Assembly (NCBI GenBank): GCA_019633425.1
Contig: WSUB01000075.1
Coordinates: 62,001 to 126,000 of the forward strand
Reading direction: 5' to 3'
Source: Tulasnella sp. 424
Taxonomy: Eukaryota > Basidiomycota > Agaricomycetes > Cantharellales > Tulasnellaceae
Length of the DNA stretch: 64,000 bases
Positions within the stretch are counted from its first letter, which is position 1. Every line of letters begins with the position of its first letter. The notes below the pieces were generated by a model, which had not been told where the DNA came from, searched no databases, and was given only the letters and a program-made list of their open reading frames with translations. The translations under genes were made by a program, and so were the position numbers. Shown here one piece after another: positions 1 through 10,661 of this stretch.

Positions 1-1498
1 ATATTTCGTTAGCGGGAAAGGCACAGCCATTTCGAGCGAGTTCCACGCACCGTGCAAGGCAATGGTCACAAAACGCAGCCGCACACCTCCCTTTGGAGGC
101 ATTACATGCCATGATGAGCTTCTTCTTGTGACACATGTGACACCACCGTATGGTACATTCTGCCTCAATCCGCAATTGTTCTTCCTCAGTGAATATGCGC
201 ATGTTACGCTGCGTGCCCCGTGCCGTCCAAATGGAATGCATTCGCTTTCCATTCCGGCTGACTAACAAGAGGGAGTCCGGCGGGACCTCTCCTCGTTCAG
301 GCTTTGCGGCGGACCCCGAATCATCTGCCCATTCCGACGCGGAAGACAAGTCATCGTCGGCGAGTTTTTCTTCCGATTCTGAAGTGTTAAAGCGACGCTT
401 TCGTTTTCGTGGTCTTTTGATGGGAATGTATTCCGCGGATTGTGAACCTCGGCGAACGAGGGCGGTATGGAGTTTTGATGGCAGTGCAGTAACCTCCGGA
501 GATGGGGCTCTCCCCTCCACCGATTCCATAGCCATCGAGAGGTGTCTTCTCGTTGCTCCTGGCTCATCGGGCCAGCCATCCCATGCAGAAATCTCCTCGA
601 TGGTCTCCGGCACACCGCCTCTTTCCTGAGGCCTCTTCCCCTTTCGGCCTTTCGGAGCCTTCATTCTACCCTCGCCGTCGGTCGGAACGTATAGGTCATC
701 ACCTTCAAAATCCTCCATTCCGGGTTCCGTGCCCATTTCTCCAAAACGTTCGAGAAACGAGTATCGCGATCCCTTTCGAGGCTTGTGAAATCTCGGGGGT
801 TGACTTGTGAAGCGTGGCGATCGGGAACGCGTGCTAGAGGAACGCGAAGGGCCTGTCCATCCACGCGAAGAGGAGGTGTTACCTCCAAGGACATAATTAA
901 CCACCTCTTCTTCGCTTTCGTCGCTGGTTTCTGCGAAGGATAGCGCCCTCTCCTTGCCTTTGCCTTCTCGAGGTGGTGGCCTCTTGAATGCGCCTTTACG
1001 CAATCGCTGCGAGAGCAAGTATGTTGCCCGAACAGCGGCCCACTCAGGATCCGCAAGGACTTGCTCTAGGTTGGTCACCTCAATGTGAGATAACCGCTGA
1101 TTCGGCCGTCTGGGGTAGGGCGTAGGCGTCCGTCGGGGTTGCCAGCCCGGCAGTCGTTCGATTGATTGCGGGTATTCCGATAAGGACCTTCTGAGAGTGG
1201 TGTAGGTGGTGGGAGTGCTTGGTGATGATGGTCTCCGGGGGCAAGAAGGGACGGAATACCAGTCGACTGGAGGAGGTTCAGATTGGTCAACACCGCGATG
1301 GGTAGTGCTAGGGCCGGCAACTTGATCCGCTTGTAAGATATTATCAAATTCTTCAGCTTTGATTTCCACAATCGAAGGCGAAGGAGAGTAGTATGACCCG
1401 CTTTGACGAGTGGGAGTGGTCGTTCGGTGATGGCTTGAACAGGAAGACCCACTCGGATGGTTGTGCGACGACGCGAATGGATTGTCAGTGCGCTACAC
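1..1498 (-). CDS. Zinc-finger protein with 4CXXC-R1-type domain (partial, C-terminus outside window)
   Basis: A single open frame of about 500 codons runs on the minus strand from a splice acceptor (TGTGTAG at about 1499-1505) to position 1 without a stop. The first 400 residues are low-complexity, rich in Ser, Pro, Arg and acidic residues, with basic runs such as KRPRKRKRRF that look like nuclear localisation signals. The visible C-terminal end carries regularly spaced cysteines: CHMCHKK, a further Cys, then RCAAAFCDHCLARC. This spacing matches the zinc-finger domain of monoamine-oxidase A repressor R1 (zf-4CXXC_R1, also in CDCA7), a DNA-binding domain of chromatin and transcription regulators. 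The domain is cut by the window edge, so the last cysteines are not seen. The start codon lies in an upstream exon that was not resolved. The zinc-finger assignment is fairly sure; the target and role are unknown. Confidence 0.72.
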
Positions 1499-1574
1499 AT
1501 TGATGATGAAATGAGAAACGACGCCCGGCATGAGGAAAATATGCCAGCACTTGCAGTGTAAAGTAGCTTCTCCT

Positions 1575-1970
1575 CTATGGGGAAATATGGTATTTCAACG
1601 TAGACTGAGCTCGTCCCTTGACGGCTTCCCTTCGAATATGGGACACTAGGCATCGTGCCAGCGCCCAAATGGTTGATGCTACCGTATCTTGAGAGTCGGA
1701 TAGAGGATATAAGTGGTTGTCGATAGCGGTGACGCCTTCCAGATAGCGTTGACGCTGGAAATGGAAGAAAGCGGGCGGATTTCTGCGTCGAACGGTGGCA
1801 CCCAAATTGGCCCAAACAAGGAAGAACTCCACTGCTGACCCTGCTGACTCTTTGGGAACCGCAAAAGCCCCTGTTCGCACCCGAGCACAGATATCATCTC
1901 CTAAAGCCAGACTCGGTGTGCGCGAATTTTTAGATACTATTCGTCCATAACTTGGCACTGGGTGGGGCAT
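1575..1970 (-). CDS. Possible upstream exon(s) of the zinc-finger gene, or a separate small ORF
   Basis: A minus-strand ATG-initiated frame of 131 codons has protein-like composition with few low-complexity stretches. It ends upstream of the acceptor that opens the zinc-finger exon at 1498. A GT within the last part of this frame (about 1630) would join in phase with that exon, so it may hold the N-terminus of the same protein. No family is recognised, no splice site here is convincing on its own, and two other minus-strand frames overlap it. Confidence 0.25.
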   Translation of the reverse strand: MPHPVPSYGRIVSKNSRTPSLALGDDICARVRTGAFAVPKESAGSAVEFFLVWANLGATVRRRNPPAFFHFQRQRYLEGVTAIDNHLYPLSDSQDTVASTIWALARCLVSHIRREAVKGRAQSTLKYHISP

Positions 1971-2434
1971 TCAACGTTTACCGCAGCTGCGCATGGCAAG
2001 CCCCAAGTCAGAAAATCCACAGGCTTGAAATTCAGACCCATCCCTTCTACAAAACCTATTGAAACAGCCTGGACTGCCCTGGAAAGGAAGATTAGAAGCT
2101 TTTGAGGCTTCATCCCTAAGCGCTGATGGTCTTCGTCTCTCGCGGCGATCAAATTCGCGGCGCGGCCCTGCATTGGAGGCCTCTCCCAGATCTGGAGCGC
2201 ACGCATCCGTAGCAGTCATTGAAGGTAAATTCCGGCCACGCTCAAGGAAACTCCACTCGAAATCTAAGACAATGGCTTCACGCCGGTAGAGGTCAGACAG
2301 GAGCATAGATGAATACAAAACGGTAGGTACAACAAATAAAACGGCTACGATGGTCAAGACACTACTACAGCTAGAAAACAAAGACTATAAATACTAATAG
2401 ACTTGGTGTGTTCAAGAGAAATTGGTGCCACGTC
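1971..2434. other. Gene-free stretch, probably 3' flank of the lectin-like gene
   Basis: No convincing coding frame. Several short overlapping frames lack splice context and recognisable domains. It lies directly downstream of the stop of the minus-strand lectin-like gene. Confidence 0.5.
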
Positions 2435-4265
2435 TTAATCCAGGTTCTGCATCTTGATGGCTTGGTTCTCGTGCCAGTGGCCGTCAGAGTCGCGGTTGGA
2501 TTGAGTGAGGTGGCCATCCCTGTTGAGGAAGAAGACGTAGCTGGATCCGCCATAACCTTGACCAGTAGCGGCCGCGAGAGTAGTACCAGCCTTGGCGTTC
2601 TTGCCGTGGGTGTCGTCGTCTTCCTTGACGTTGCCGCCTTGAGCTCCAACAGTCCAAAGGTAGAGGTTGGGCTTGCCGCGAGAAACTTGAAGGGAGGCGG
2701 CGGAGGCAGCAGCACCTCGCTCGACGAAAGGAGTGGCATAGAGGTTGTTGGCTTCGGTGTACCGAGTAGCGTCGGACCAGGCATATTCGACGACTTCCTT
2801 GGTATCGTCGTTCTGAACGTAGACGCGCTTGTTAAGAACGCCTGAATGAGTGGGAGATTCAGGAGCGGAGGAATGTGGAGAGAAGGTATAGAGGAAGGAA
2901 CGAAACGGAATCAGGAGAGGAAGAGAGGAAACCGGAGAAAGAAGCAATGACGTGAGTAATGTGCTTAAGAACCAGAAAGCAAGACTCCTCACCCTTATCG
3001 TCGATCCAAGAGACAGCGCTTATCTCTCCAGGAGTGAAATGAAGTTCGACTCCATCACGATCCTCATCGTCCCAGCTGTCGCCATCATCGCACAAGGTCA
3101 ACTCCCTCAAGAACCCTCCTTGGATGTAGTAGACGGTCCTTCCAACCTTCCCATCCTTCACCCAAGTAGTCGCAGCGAGACTGCCCAAGTTGGCGCGCGA
3201 GATAGTCTTCGACAGCTTGCCAGACTTCCAACGACCGTTATCCATATCGTTGCCACCGCGCCTGCCATGTCCGCCACGAGTGCTGTAGTAGGCGTCCTTG
3301 AGAACGGCGCTGTTTCCGTGACCAGTGGCCCAGTAGAAGATGCGCATGTCGGCGAGGTAGCTCTGGCCTCCGATGGAAGTGACGGCGAAAGCGGCCTCGG
3401 TGTTGATGTTCCAGTTGTTGCGACCACCACTGTTGGAGAAGCAATAGCCCTTGTTCCAGCGGCCGCTGTTGAACCCCCCGTTGTTGTTGTTCTGCTGGTT
3501 CTGGTTGTTGACGTTCTGATTCTGGTTATTCTGATGCTGGTTCTGGTTGTTGTTCTGGTTCTGATTTTGGTTCTGGTTACTCTGGTTTTGGTTCTGGTTC
3601 TGGTTATTGTTGTTGTGATACTGGTTCTGATTCTGATTCTGGTTATTTTGGTTCTGGTTCTGGTTATTCTGGTTCTGATTATTCTGGTTCTGGTTCTGGC
3701 TATTGTGAATCTGGTTCTGGTTATTGTTGTTCTGGTTCTGGTTCTGATTATTGTTTTGGTTCTGGTTCTGATTATTGTTTTGATTCTGGTTCTGGTTCTG
3801 GCTCTGATGATTCTGGTTGTTGTTATTCTGATTCTGATTTTGGTTATTATTGTTCTGGTTCTGGTTTTGATTATTATTGTTCTGGTTCTGGTTCTGGTTG
3901 TTGTTGTTGGCGCGACGATGGTGGCCGTTCTCGTTCGATGCCCCCATGCTGGCCTGCTGGATGCCGTTGCAGCCGTCGGACCCGGTGAAGAAAAGGTGGA
4001 CGGCGCCATTGTTGGAACCACGTCTAGCGGGAGCCCAGGCGGTGGCGGCAAACTTGGGGGTCCATTCTTCGTTGTCCTAGAGCGGAGAGATCAAGTAAAA
4101 TACGGAGGTCGACGGTGAAAAGGTGTCAGCAGGGCAATAAAGACGCCGCGGCAAAAGGAAAGCAACCGAGAATGGACTCACCCCGATATAGTTACCGTCG
4201 CGATCGGCCAAGACTCCAGCGAGAGAGGCAGCGAGGACGGAGAGTGTAAGCAAAGAGGGGGCCAT
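2435..4265 (-). CDS. Secreted fucose-lectin-like beta-propeller protein with a long Asn/Gln-rich loop
   Basis: Three exons (4265-4182, 4076-2993, 2841-2435) give about 524 residues. Residues 1-20 form a signal peptide (MAPSLLTLSVLAASLAGVLA). The mature protein shows repeated short blocks in the style of fungal fucose-specific lectin blades: AxAW/AATTW strands, hydrophobic YY/FY strands and GRW-type turns, for example GRWNKGY, GRWKSGK and DGHWHENQ. Residues of about 84-228 are almost pure Asn and Gln, inserted between the strand GIQQASM and the strand GRWNKGY, that is, inside one blade. The product is probably an extracellular or wall-associated carbohydrate-binding protein; sugar specificity cannot be read. 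Donors GTGAGT and GTGAGG and acceptors CTCTAG and TTCAG support the model. The lectin assignment rests on repeat style, not on a complete motif. Confidence 0.7.
3478..3912 (-). repeat. Asn/Gln-coding minisatellite inside the lectin-like gene
   Basis: About 430 nt built from variations of the plus-strand hexamer TTCTGG and TTGTTATTG-type units, coding AAC/AAT and CAG/CAA on the minus strand. The period is imperfect but always a multiple of three, so the frame is kept throughout. Because of the low complexity the other frames also stay open (Ile/Leu/Val-rich on the plus strand, Arg/Thr-rich on the minus); these are shadows. Confidence 0.9.
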
Positions 4266-5171
4266 TTTAAGAGAAGGTGATGAGAGAGGGTGGGGTTTGA
4301 TACTGAGAGGTGCTGAGCGAGGAAGATAGGAAAAGTGGAAGCGAATGAAGACTAGAACGGTCGAGCCGATGTGGTCCACCTGCAATTGCCGAATGCCCTT
4401 ATATGGCCTTCGGGGGTTCCAGTCATGTGCGAGTGTCGAATTACCGTTCCATGTTCCATCTACCAGAGCATTTGGCTTCCATTAACGGGTTTGCGGATGG
4501 TCTTGGCGCTCGTCCAAAAAGTCAGACATAAGCTTTAGAACCAGTCTCGGATCGGCCAGTTCGGCAAGGTCGATTTGCGCGTTGTAGCAGAGAAACTTTG
4601 ATTTCCGGCAGGGAGACTCTTGAGGCCTTGGAGTCTCCATCTAAAGCCAAATTTGTTCGTGCCAAGCCAGGATCCCATCGACGTGCAAAAGTAAAGGCTT
4701 GGCTTTGAGGACTGAGTAATGAGGGGCACCATAAGATCCAAGACAGTTGTGTTGATGAGCAGAACACCTCGGGCTTGGCAATCGAGGGACGAATCACGAA
4801 GGTTCGAGACAGGAGGTTGGTTGGCGAGCTCTCCACAAACTCGGAGCTGTGGCCGTGATTCTACCACGTGACGTGGTTCGGCAACGGAAAGCACATCAGC
4901 GACGAACCCAGAGAAGATACTGGGTTCTAGTGGATCATGGGTGAACGGAGTGATATGTCCATGTATTTCGTTAAGGCATAATGTGTCTGACCAGAACCCC
5001 TCCCCCTCCACGATCCGTAGCGTTGACCCGCCATCGACCCTGCCCAGATCTCACTCGTGGCATAGAGACTCGTCTCTACAGCTTCTCGACCTCAGAAACA
5101 TCACGTATCCTCCCTGAGTCGTCCATACGAGCACTTAGATATGGCAAGGGTGGTCAGTTTTCGGGATGTCT
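4266..5171. other. Intergenic stretch without a supported gene
   Basis: It lies between the start of the lectin-like gene and the stop of the UNC93-like gene. A minus-strand frame of 158 codons (5011-4535) has plausible composition but no recognised domain, no splice support and a competing overlapping frame. It could be a decayed gene. Confidence 0.5.
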
Positions 5172-7646
5172 CTAACGGGTAGTTTCGCGTCCCACGCACA
5201 TAACTTCGTCCTCGAGGTCGGTATGGTTCTTGACGCGGGTGTACAGCATCGGAAGGGCAAATATCAGACCAGCAGCGCACAATGCCCAAGTCGAAGCGAA
5301 AAGATTCATGTATGGGATTCTATTAAATGGAGGCGGTGATCAGCGTGGCTCTGACAAGGGAGGCTGAAGTGAAAGACGATTCGTACTCTACCCCATCTGC
5401 ACGCCAAGCCCCTGCGGCGCCAGCCGACTGAATGCTCTTGTCTGTAATATCGAGTTAGTCGTGAGCGCGTTTCTAGCATTTGATTCGGAAGGTCGTACAA
5501 AAGCCCGCAAAGATTGCCAGCTTGGCTGGATCATTGCTCATTGCGCCCTGAAGTGTAAAGTTCATCAAACGCGGCACACACTAGGTAGCTGGAGTCCAAC
5601 AAACCATCATCCAGTAAGCAGCCGTCTGCCACATGGAGTCAAGGAGAGCCTGAGGGTAAAGCATCAGCCCGTCTCCGTATAGGCTTGTTGGCTGGACTTA
5701 CGAAGAAGATGTACAACCACATATAGGCGGCGAACCCATTGTCAGTCCAGTCCATCTTATGGAAGCTCGGATCAGCGACAATGGCTCGCGTGTATCCCCT
5801 GACGAATGAATAATCAGAGTCGTTCGATTGAAGAATGCCGGGCGAGGGAGCCACTTACTTTTGATAGTGATATGCCCAGCCGTGCACGACCATGACGAAG
5901 ACCAGAAGAACACCCCAGCCTAAAAACGCCCGTTGGCGGCGAGTGAGGAACCAAAGATCTAAAAGCTGGCCCATAGCAAGGGAACCTGAATGATGATTGC
6001 CGGCAATGCATTAGCTTCGATTGCACCTGGCGTCAAAACTACATATCCACACCGAAGATTTGAGTGGTCCAGTAAATAAAACTGTTCAGAGCCCTGGTTC
6101 TAATGTTGAAGAGGGCAAAGTTGAATCCTAGGGAGCTTGTATTAGGCTCACGATTCGTCGCTTCGTCGCAGTCAGAGCTTACCATTAAACTGCCAAGTGT
6201 CTATGCACCCGCGGTGTAAGCGTGCCGTCGGACTTCAAGATATGGATCCACTCACAGAACCAATTCTTTAGACAAAGATTAAAACGAATTAGCATCATGA
6301 ATAAATCGCTAGGGGTGCATCTCATTCCACTCACCGAAGCAAGGAAGAGCGGGAACAGGAGCAAAATGGCAGGATCCGTCCGAAGCGCCAGGTATAAGGA
6401 ATATACTTCCGTTTTCCAGCTTGGGTGACGAGTAGACGTGACTTTGCTTCCATCAGAACGGTACATCTTGTTCGGGTCCGTCATCAGCACTGAAAGGAAC
6501 GGGCACCGTTAAGTACAAGTAAGCAGAGCGAGCCCGGACAGGCGTACTTGGAATAAAGATCCCGATGCAAGTTAAAACTAAGAATCCGATGTAGGTGGAA
6601 GAGCCAACGGAATTTCCGGTGCTGTGGTAATTCTGGCCGAAGGCAACAGCACCACCCACCACTCCCCCAAGATTCTACGGAAAAAAAGGAGAAGGTTGTG
6701 ATCAATTATTGCGGGAACTTGCGGTGGTCTCAGTTCCACGTACGAATATGCCCCAGAATATTGCGATATAGGTTCCCTTGTCCTGTTCTAATACCGTAAT
6801 TCATCAGCCAAACGAAAGTAACCTGTGACCAAGGTAATACCAGAAAACTTACCAGTGGGATAAGCGAGCATCAAACTTCCCTGGGCCGTCCATAACAGAC
6901 CAGCGCAAATACCGAGGATAGCTCCGGCAAATATGATAAACCACCCTGCATTGTCGTGAAGATTCGTGGCCCTAAAGAATGGAGTGCATATGAGAACTGC
7001 ACAGAGGGTGCAACGAAGGTATGGCACTTACAAATATGAACCAATGTACAAGGAATATCTGGAACCGAGGAACATGAATCAATTTCACCTGTCAAGAGCA
7101 TCAGCACGGGCTTTCCTCTCTCACCCACAGGACCCAATCAGCAATGTGAGGCGTGGGCCGAGGACGTTATTGATGGAACCCGCGAAGAAAGCCGTAACGG
7201 AGAAGGTCGCGTATAGTGCGGAGTTACCTGAGAAAGCCCATAACCATCGATCATGAGCGTGGAAGTAAATATGTGAGTCGCTACTCCTTACCGTTAGCAG
7301 ACGTCTTCTGATCTACTCGCCCTCCTCCTCCGAGGCCTACCCGCGAGCGACTGTCAGTCAAGGCAGCAGCTAAAATGTGTTCGGACAAACGCACCGTTGA
7401 GTGCGTTGAACAGTCCCTGTGGTCATTGCCAAGCGTAGGTGAGTGGGTGAGCTGGAGTGCCAAACATTAGAGGAGACCTACAGGGCCCATGAAAGCAACG
7501 AAGCCTAGCATGCAAACCTGCACAACTGGGTGTTGGTACCAGCCCCGTAAGCCACCTGGCCTTCCTCCTTGCTCCTGAGACGAGGCGGAAACCTCATGCA
7601 CTGGTGTTGATTCGATTTGAGAGCGTTCTTTCTCGTTGTCGGACAT
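5172..7646 (-). CDS. UNC93-like major facilitator family membrane protein
   Basis: About 18 exons on the minus strand, start at 7646 (MSDNEKERSQ), stop at 5174-5172. After a short cytosolic N-terminus the spliced protein reads VVQVCMLGFVAFMGPGLFNALNGLGGGG, the hallmark first helix of fungal UNC93/DUF895 proteins, followed by FAGSINNVLGPR, LLWTAQGSLMLAYPTEQDKGTYI, NLGGVVGG, NWFYTWQFNG, LFNIRTRALNSF and GFYKSIQSAGAAGAWR near the end. These are conserved family signatures, so splicing is well constrained. Family members are polytopic plasma or endomembrane proteins related to MFS permeases; the substrate is unknown. Several exons are tiny (22 nt at 7395-7416, 10 nt at 6256-6265, 18 nt at 6183-6200). 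The last exon ends with a soluble tail containing KNHTDLEDE. Confidence 0.9.
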
Positions 7647-8468
7647 TATGGTCGTGTGCACGTCGTTACAAGATGGATAGAGGTAAGAACCGTCACGCAA
7701 CGGATCGATACCGAAGAGCCACTCATGCTTGGCGCCGGATCTATATATCCCGGTCGTGTGCGGTCAGATCGTGTTTGTAAGGTTTAGGGCAGAGGATAGG
7801 GCTGCCGGAAGCTGTCCATGGGCTGTCGAGAAGCCGAGCCGGCAAAGACCACCGAGCTCTCCGTGTTCGACGCCAACACTTGACTGGATCGGATAATAGT
7901 CCTCAGCAGTCTCGAATACACGATAACAAGAAGCACATAACACGCCTTTGTCTTGAGCAGCAGGATATTTATGAGAAGGCGAAGTGTGAAGCGGAAACCG
8001 CCGTTCGACTCGGACGGTCTCATGGAAGCCGAAGCCGAAGGTCGGTACCACATGGACGTTAACGAAACCAGTGAGTGAGTCGCGTCCAAGAATAGCGATT
8101 TTGTCTCTGATCACATCAATCCACGTTCATGTTTACCCGGAAGGCCATTGGGTATTCCGGATAACGGCATGCCGGTGCCCAGAAGTCGAAGAGTGCTGGC
8201 AGCAAGAACACGATTAACTCCACTTCTGCAGGGGTCTGTTCATTTCGGATAAGGTAGAAGAAACCTAGTGTTGATTCTGAGAAACGACATGTGTGTGGAA
8301 TGGAGAAGTGCCCGACCTGATCACAATCCTGGGTCATGAGTGGAAGGCATGGTTGGGAGCAAATATTCTAGCACCTGAGGACCGACCGATTGGAGCACGG
8401 AGCGAATCTCGCTCTCCTACCAATCGTCTTCAGAAAGATATCATCGATGTTTCCCTCTACCCCCCACA
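7647..8468. other. Intergenic stretch upstream of the UNC93-like gene
   Basis: It lies between the start of the UNC93-like gene and the stop of ALG1, both on the minus strand. It contains only short frames without recognisable content. It should hold the UNC93-like promoter and the ALG1 3' end; no TATA box was identified with confidence. Confidence 0.5.
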
Positions 8469-10510
8469 CTATAGCAAAGGCTTAACCACGTCGTTCCAAT
8501 TCTCTTCCCAACTTAGCCATGTTCGCACCGAGGTCCGAAAACCTTCTGAGACGATAAAATGTGATCGAAGGTGGTCGAGCTTGGTCGCCTCGGCAGGGAA
8601 GCCAGACAGTAGGTCCTGCAGGGGGAACAGCCAAGTGAATATCTCAGAGCGCAGAAGCGGTGGAACAAGCACGAGACTCACTTTAAGTTGGTTTGCCAAC
8701 TGATCCGCCGACTTGAACACTAGACCGTTCTGTCCATCTTGTACTAGTTCGTCAAGGCTGCGATATTCGGCCAGAAATGAGAATGAGTCGATGTATCAGG
8801 CGAACAATGAGAGTTCGACCCGTACCATGCGAAGTCCAATGCGCAAACGGGTAGGCCGCAGCCAAACATGTCTACCACCTTCATGGGCAGGTCAAGGGCA
8901 GACGAACTTGAATGAAGACTAACACCCAGATCGGAAGCACCTGCAATTAACCAAGAAATTAGCACTAATTAGTTCTGCGCCTTCAAATGTAGATTAAACT
9001 GGACGTTCTTACCAAGCAATAAAGGATAGTCCGCTGCTTCGACCCACAAACTGCGACATCTAACCCATTCCCACTTCTCAGAGTGCTCCATATCCAACAC
9101 CTTTTGCATGTAGGAGTCTCGTAGCGGACCTTTCCCAGTCACCACCATTAATAGCTTCGGCAAAGAGGCTTTTGTACCCGGCTTGGCCGTAGCCCTTTTT
9201 CTAGCTTCCGTTTCGTATAGTTTCAACGCATTGATAAGAATCCCAAAGTCTTCGTCTTCAGTCCAGGAGGTACTGCTGATGACGAGAGCTGGACGGTCGG
9301 GTCGGAATGATGCTACTGGAGTCGATGACCCAGAGAAGACGTCGGCTCCGAGTGACAGTGTGTGTTCTGAGCTCACCACTGTCCTAATGGTAGACCTTGG
9401 GGGGCGAATAGAGGGCGCAAATTCGGATGAAAGAGGTGGGAGGAAAGGTGGTATTCGGAGGAAGAGCTGTCCCGATTCAAGATTAATGTCATTAGTTAAT
9501 GATAAGACACTCGATCAGAAAAGTACCTCATGAGCCTCTGTAGCTGATGCGTGATGGAAGCGTGCTGGAGGCCGGTCATGTAACACGATCTTCAGACCTC
9601 TAGAACAGACAAAGCGTCAAATTCCCCTGAAATCACTGGAAAATAAAGCTAATCCTACTGGAGATCCCAGTCCTTTACCAACCGCTCCTTCATGGCATTG
9701 GTAACAAACAAGTGGGCATATGCGTTTCGTCCAAAGGTTCGTTCAAACCTAACCATCCGTTTTCGAAGTCACGTCAGGCATCAGTCACGTGTCCTATTTT
9801 TGGAAACAAAAACGTGTGTATGACGCGCACCATTTCGCGACCCGAACCAGGAGATGACGCCGTCCCAGCTTGAGGGCCAAAATGCTGTAGCCCAAGTTGT
9901 GCCAGTCAATGATGAGTTTTGAGCCCCGAAGCCATGACGCAAGTTGTACAAGGGCGAGGGTTGGGATGCTGGGTGGATTCTGAAGCACGAAAGGCACTGA
10001 TTAATGGGAGCAAAATGGTGATGTAAAGAGAGTGCTGACTTGTACGAGGATGAATTCAGGTGGTCGTCCGACCACAATCAGCGCATACAGAAGCGACAGG
10101 ACTTGAACTGCAACTTTCACGGGCGCCAAGAGTACAAAGAGCTTCCCTGGTAGCTTAGGAGGCGTTGAAAGATACTGAAATCGAATGCCAGGGGCGGTAA
10201 GAAGTGATGGTGTGGGGGTTGTACCTACAAATCTGGATATTTGGAATAAACCCACAACACGGAGCCCATATTAATACTCACCTTTATAGCCAATAATTGT
10301 CGTTTCAAATCCATCTTTGGCAAAACTCTCGGCATGATACATCATTCTGGGGCTTCGTCCAATGTCCCCAAGTACGACGATTGTGACGGAACGCAGTTCT
10401 GGTGGCCGTCGATCCTGAAGAGTTGATATGCGTCTCCATAGGTAAATTGGTATTAGAATGATCACGATTGTCCAAAATATGTCGGTGGTGTTGACTACGT
10501 GGACCGCCAT
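8469..10510 (-). CDS. ALG1: Chitobiosyldiphosphodolichol beta-mannosyltransferase (GT33)
   Basis: A multi-exon minus-strand gene, start 10510, stop 8469. The N-terminus has one membrane anchor ([17 protein letters not shown]), followed by the glycosyltransferase start [19 protein letters not shown] and [10 protein letters not shown], then [64 protein letters not shown], and the nucleotide-sugar site region [32 protein letters not shown]. These are diagnostic of ALG1, which adds the first mannose to GlcNAc2-PP-dolichol on the cytosolic face of the ER. The C-terminus ends around VVKPLL. Exon 1 (10510-10282) ends at a GTGAGT donor and the next acceptor is TTTGTAG. It is divergently arranged with the prohibitin gene, with 151 bp between the start codons. 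Confidence 0.92.
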
Positions 10511-10661
10511 ATCATGCGGCTGGCGTCACGACCGGACTGCGTGGAAGGAAATGGGAAATGACAAAATACCAACCGTGAGACATTCGACAGCCTCCTTGGT
10601 CCTTTCCAAAATCCGCGATCCCGGCCGGCGCACCTTCGTCATTCATTAACAGTTCATCGCT
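10511..10661. promoter_or_regulatory. Shared divergent promoter region of ALG1 and PHB1
   Basis: Only 151 bp separate the start codons of the minus-strand ALG1 gene and the plus-strand prohibitin gene, so both transcription starts must lie here or inside the genes. No TATA element was recognised. The assignment follows from layout only. Confidence 0.6.

Noticed and set aside
3158..4051. Arg/Thr/Ile-rich minus-strand frame of 297 codons.
   Set aside because: Shadow of the same low-complexity repeat in another frame of the lectin-like gene.
2952..4118. Plus-strand frame of 388 codons, rich in Val, Leu and Ile, looking like a membrane protein.
   Set aside because: It is the antisense reading of the Asn/Gln-coding repeat of the lectin-like gene; the hydrophobic run is an artefact of the hexamer repeat and has no start context or splice support.
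4535..5011. Minus-strand frame of 158 codons with GFVADVLSV and LINTTVLDLMVPL segments, first thought to be a reductase remnant.
   Set aside because: No Rossmann glycine motif or catalytic residues and no splice context; not sufficient for a call.
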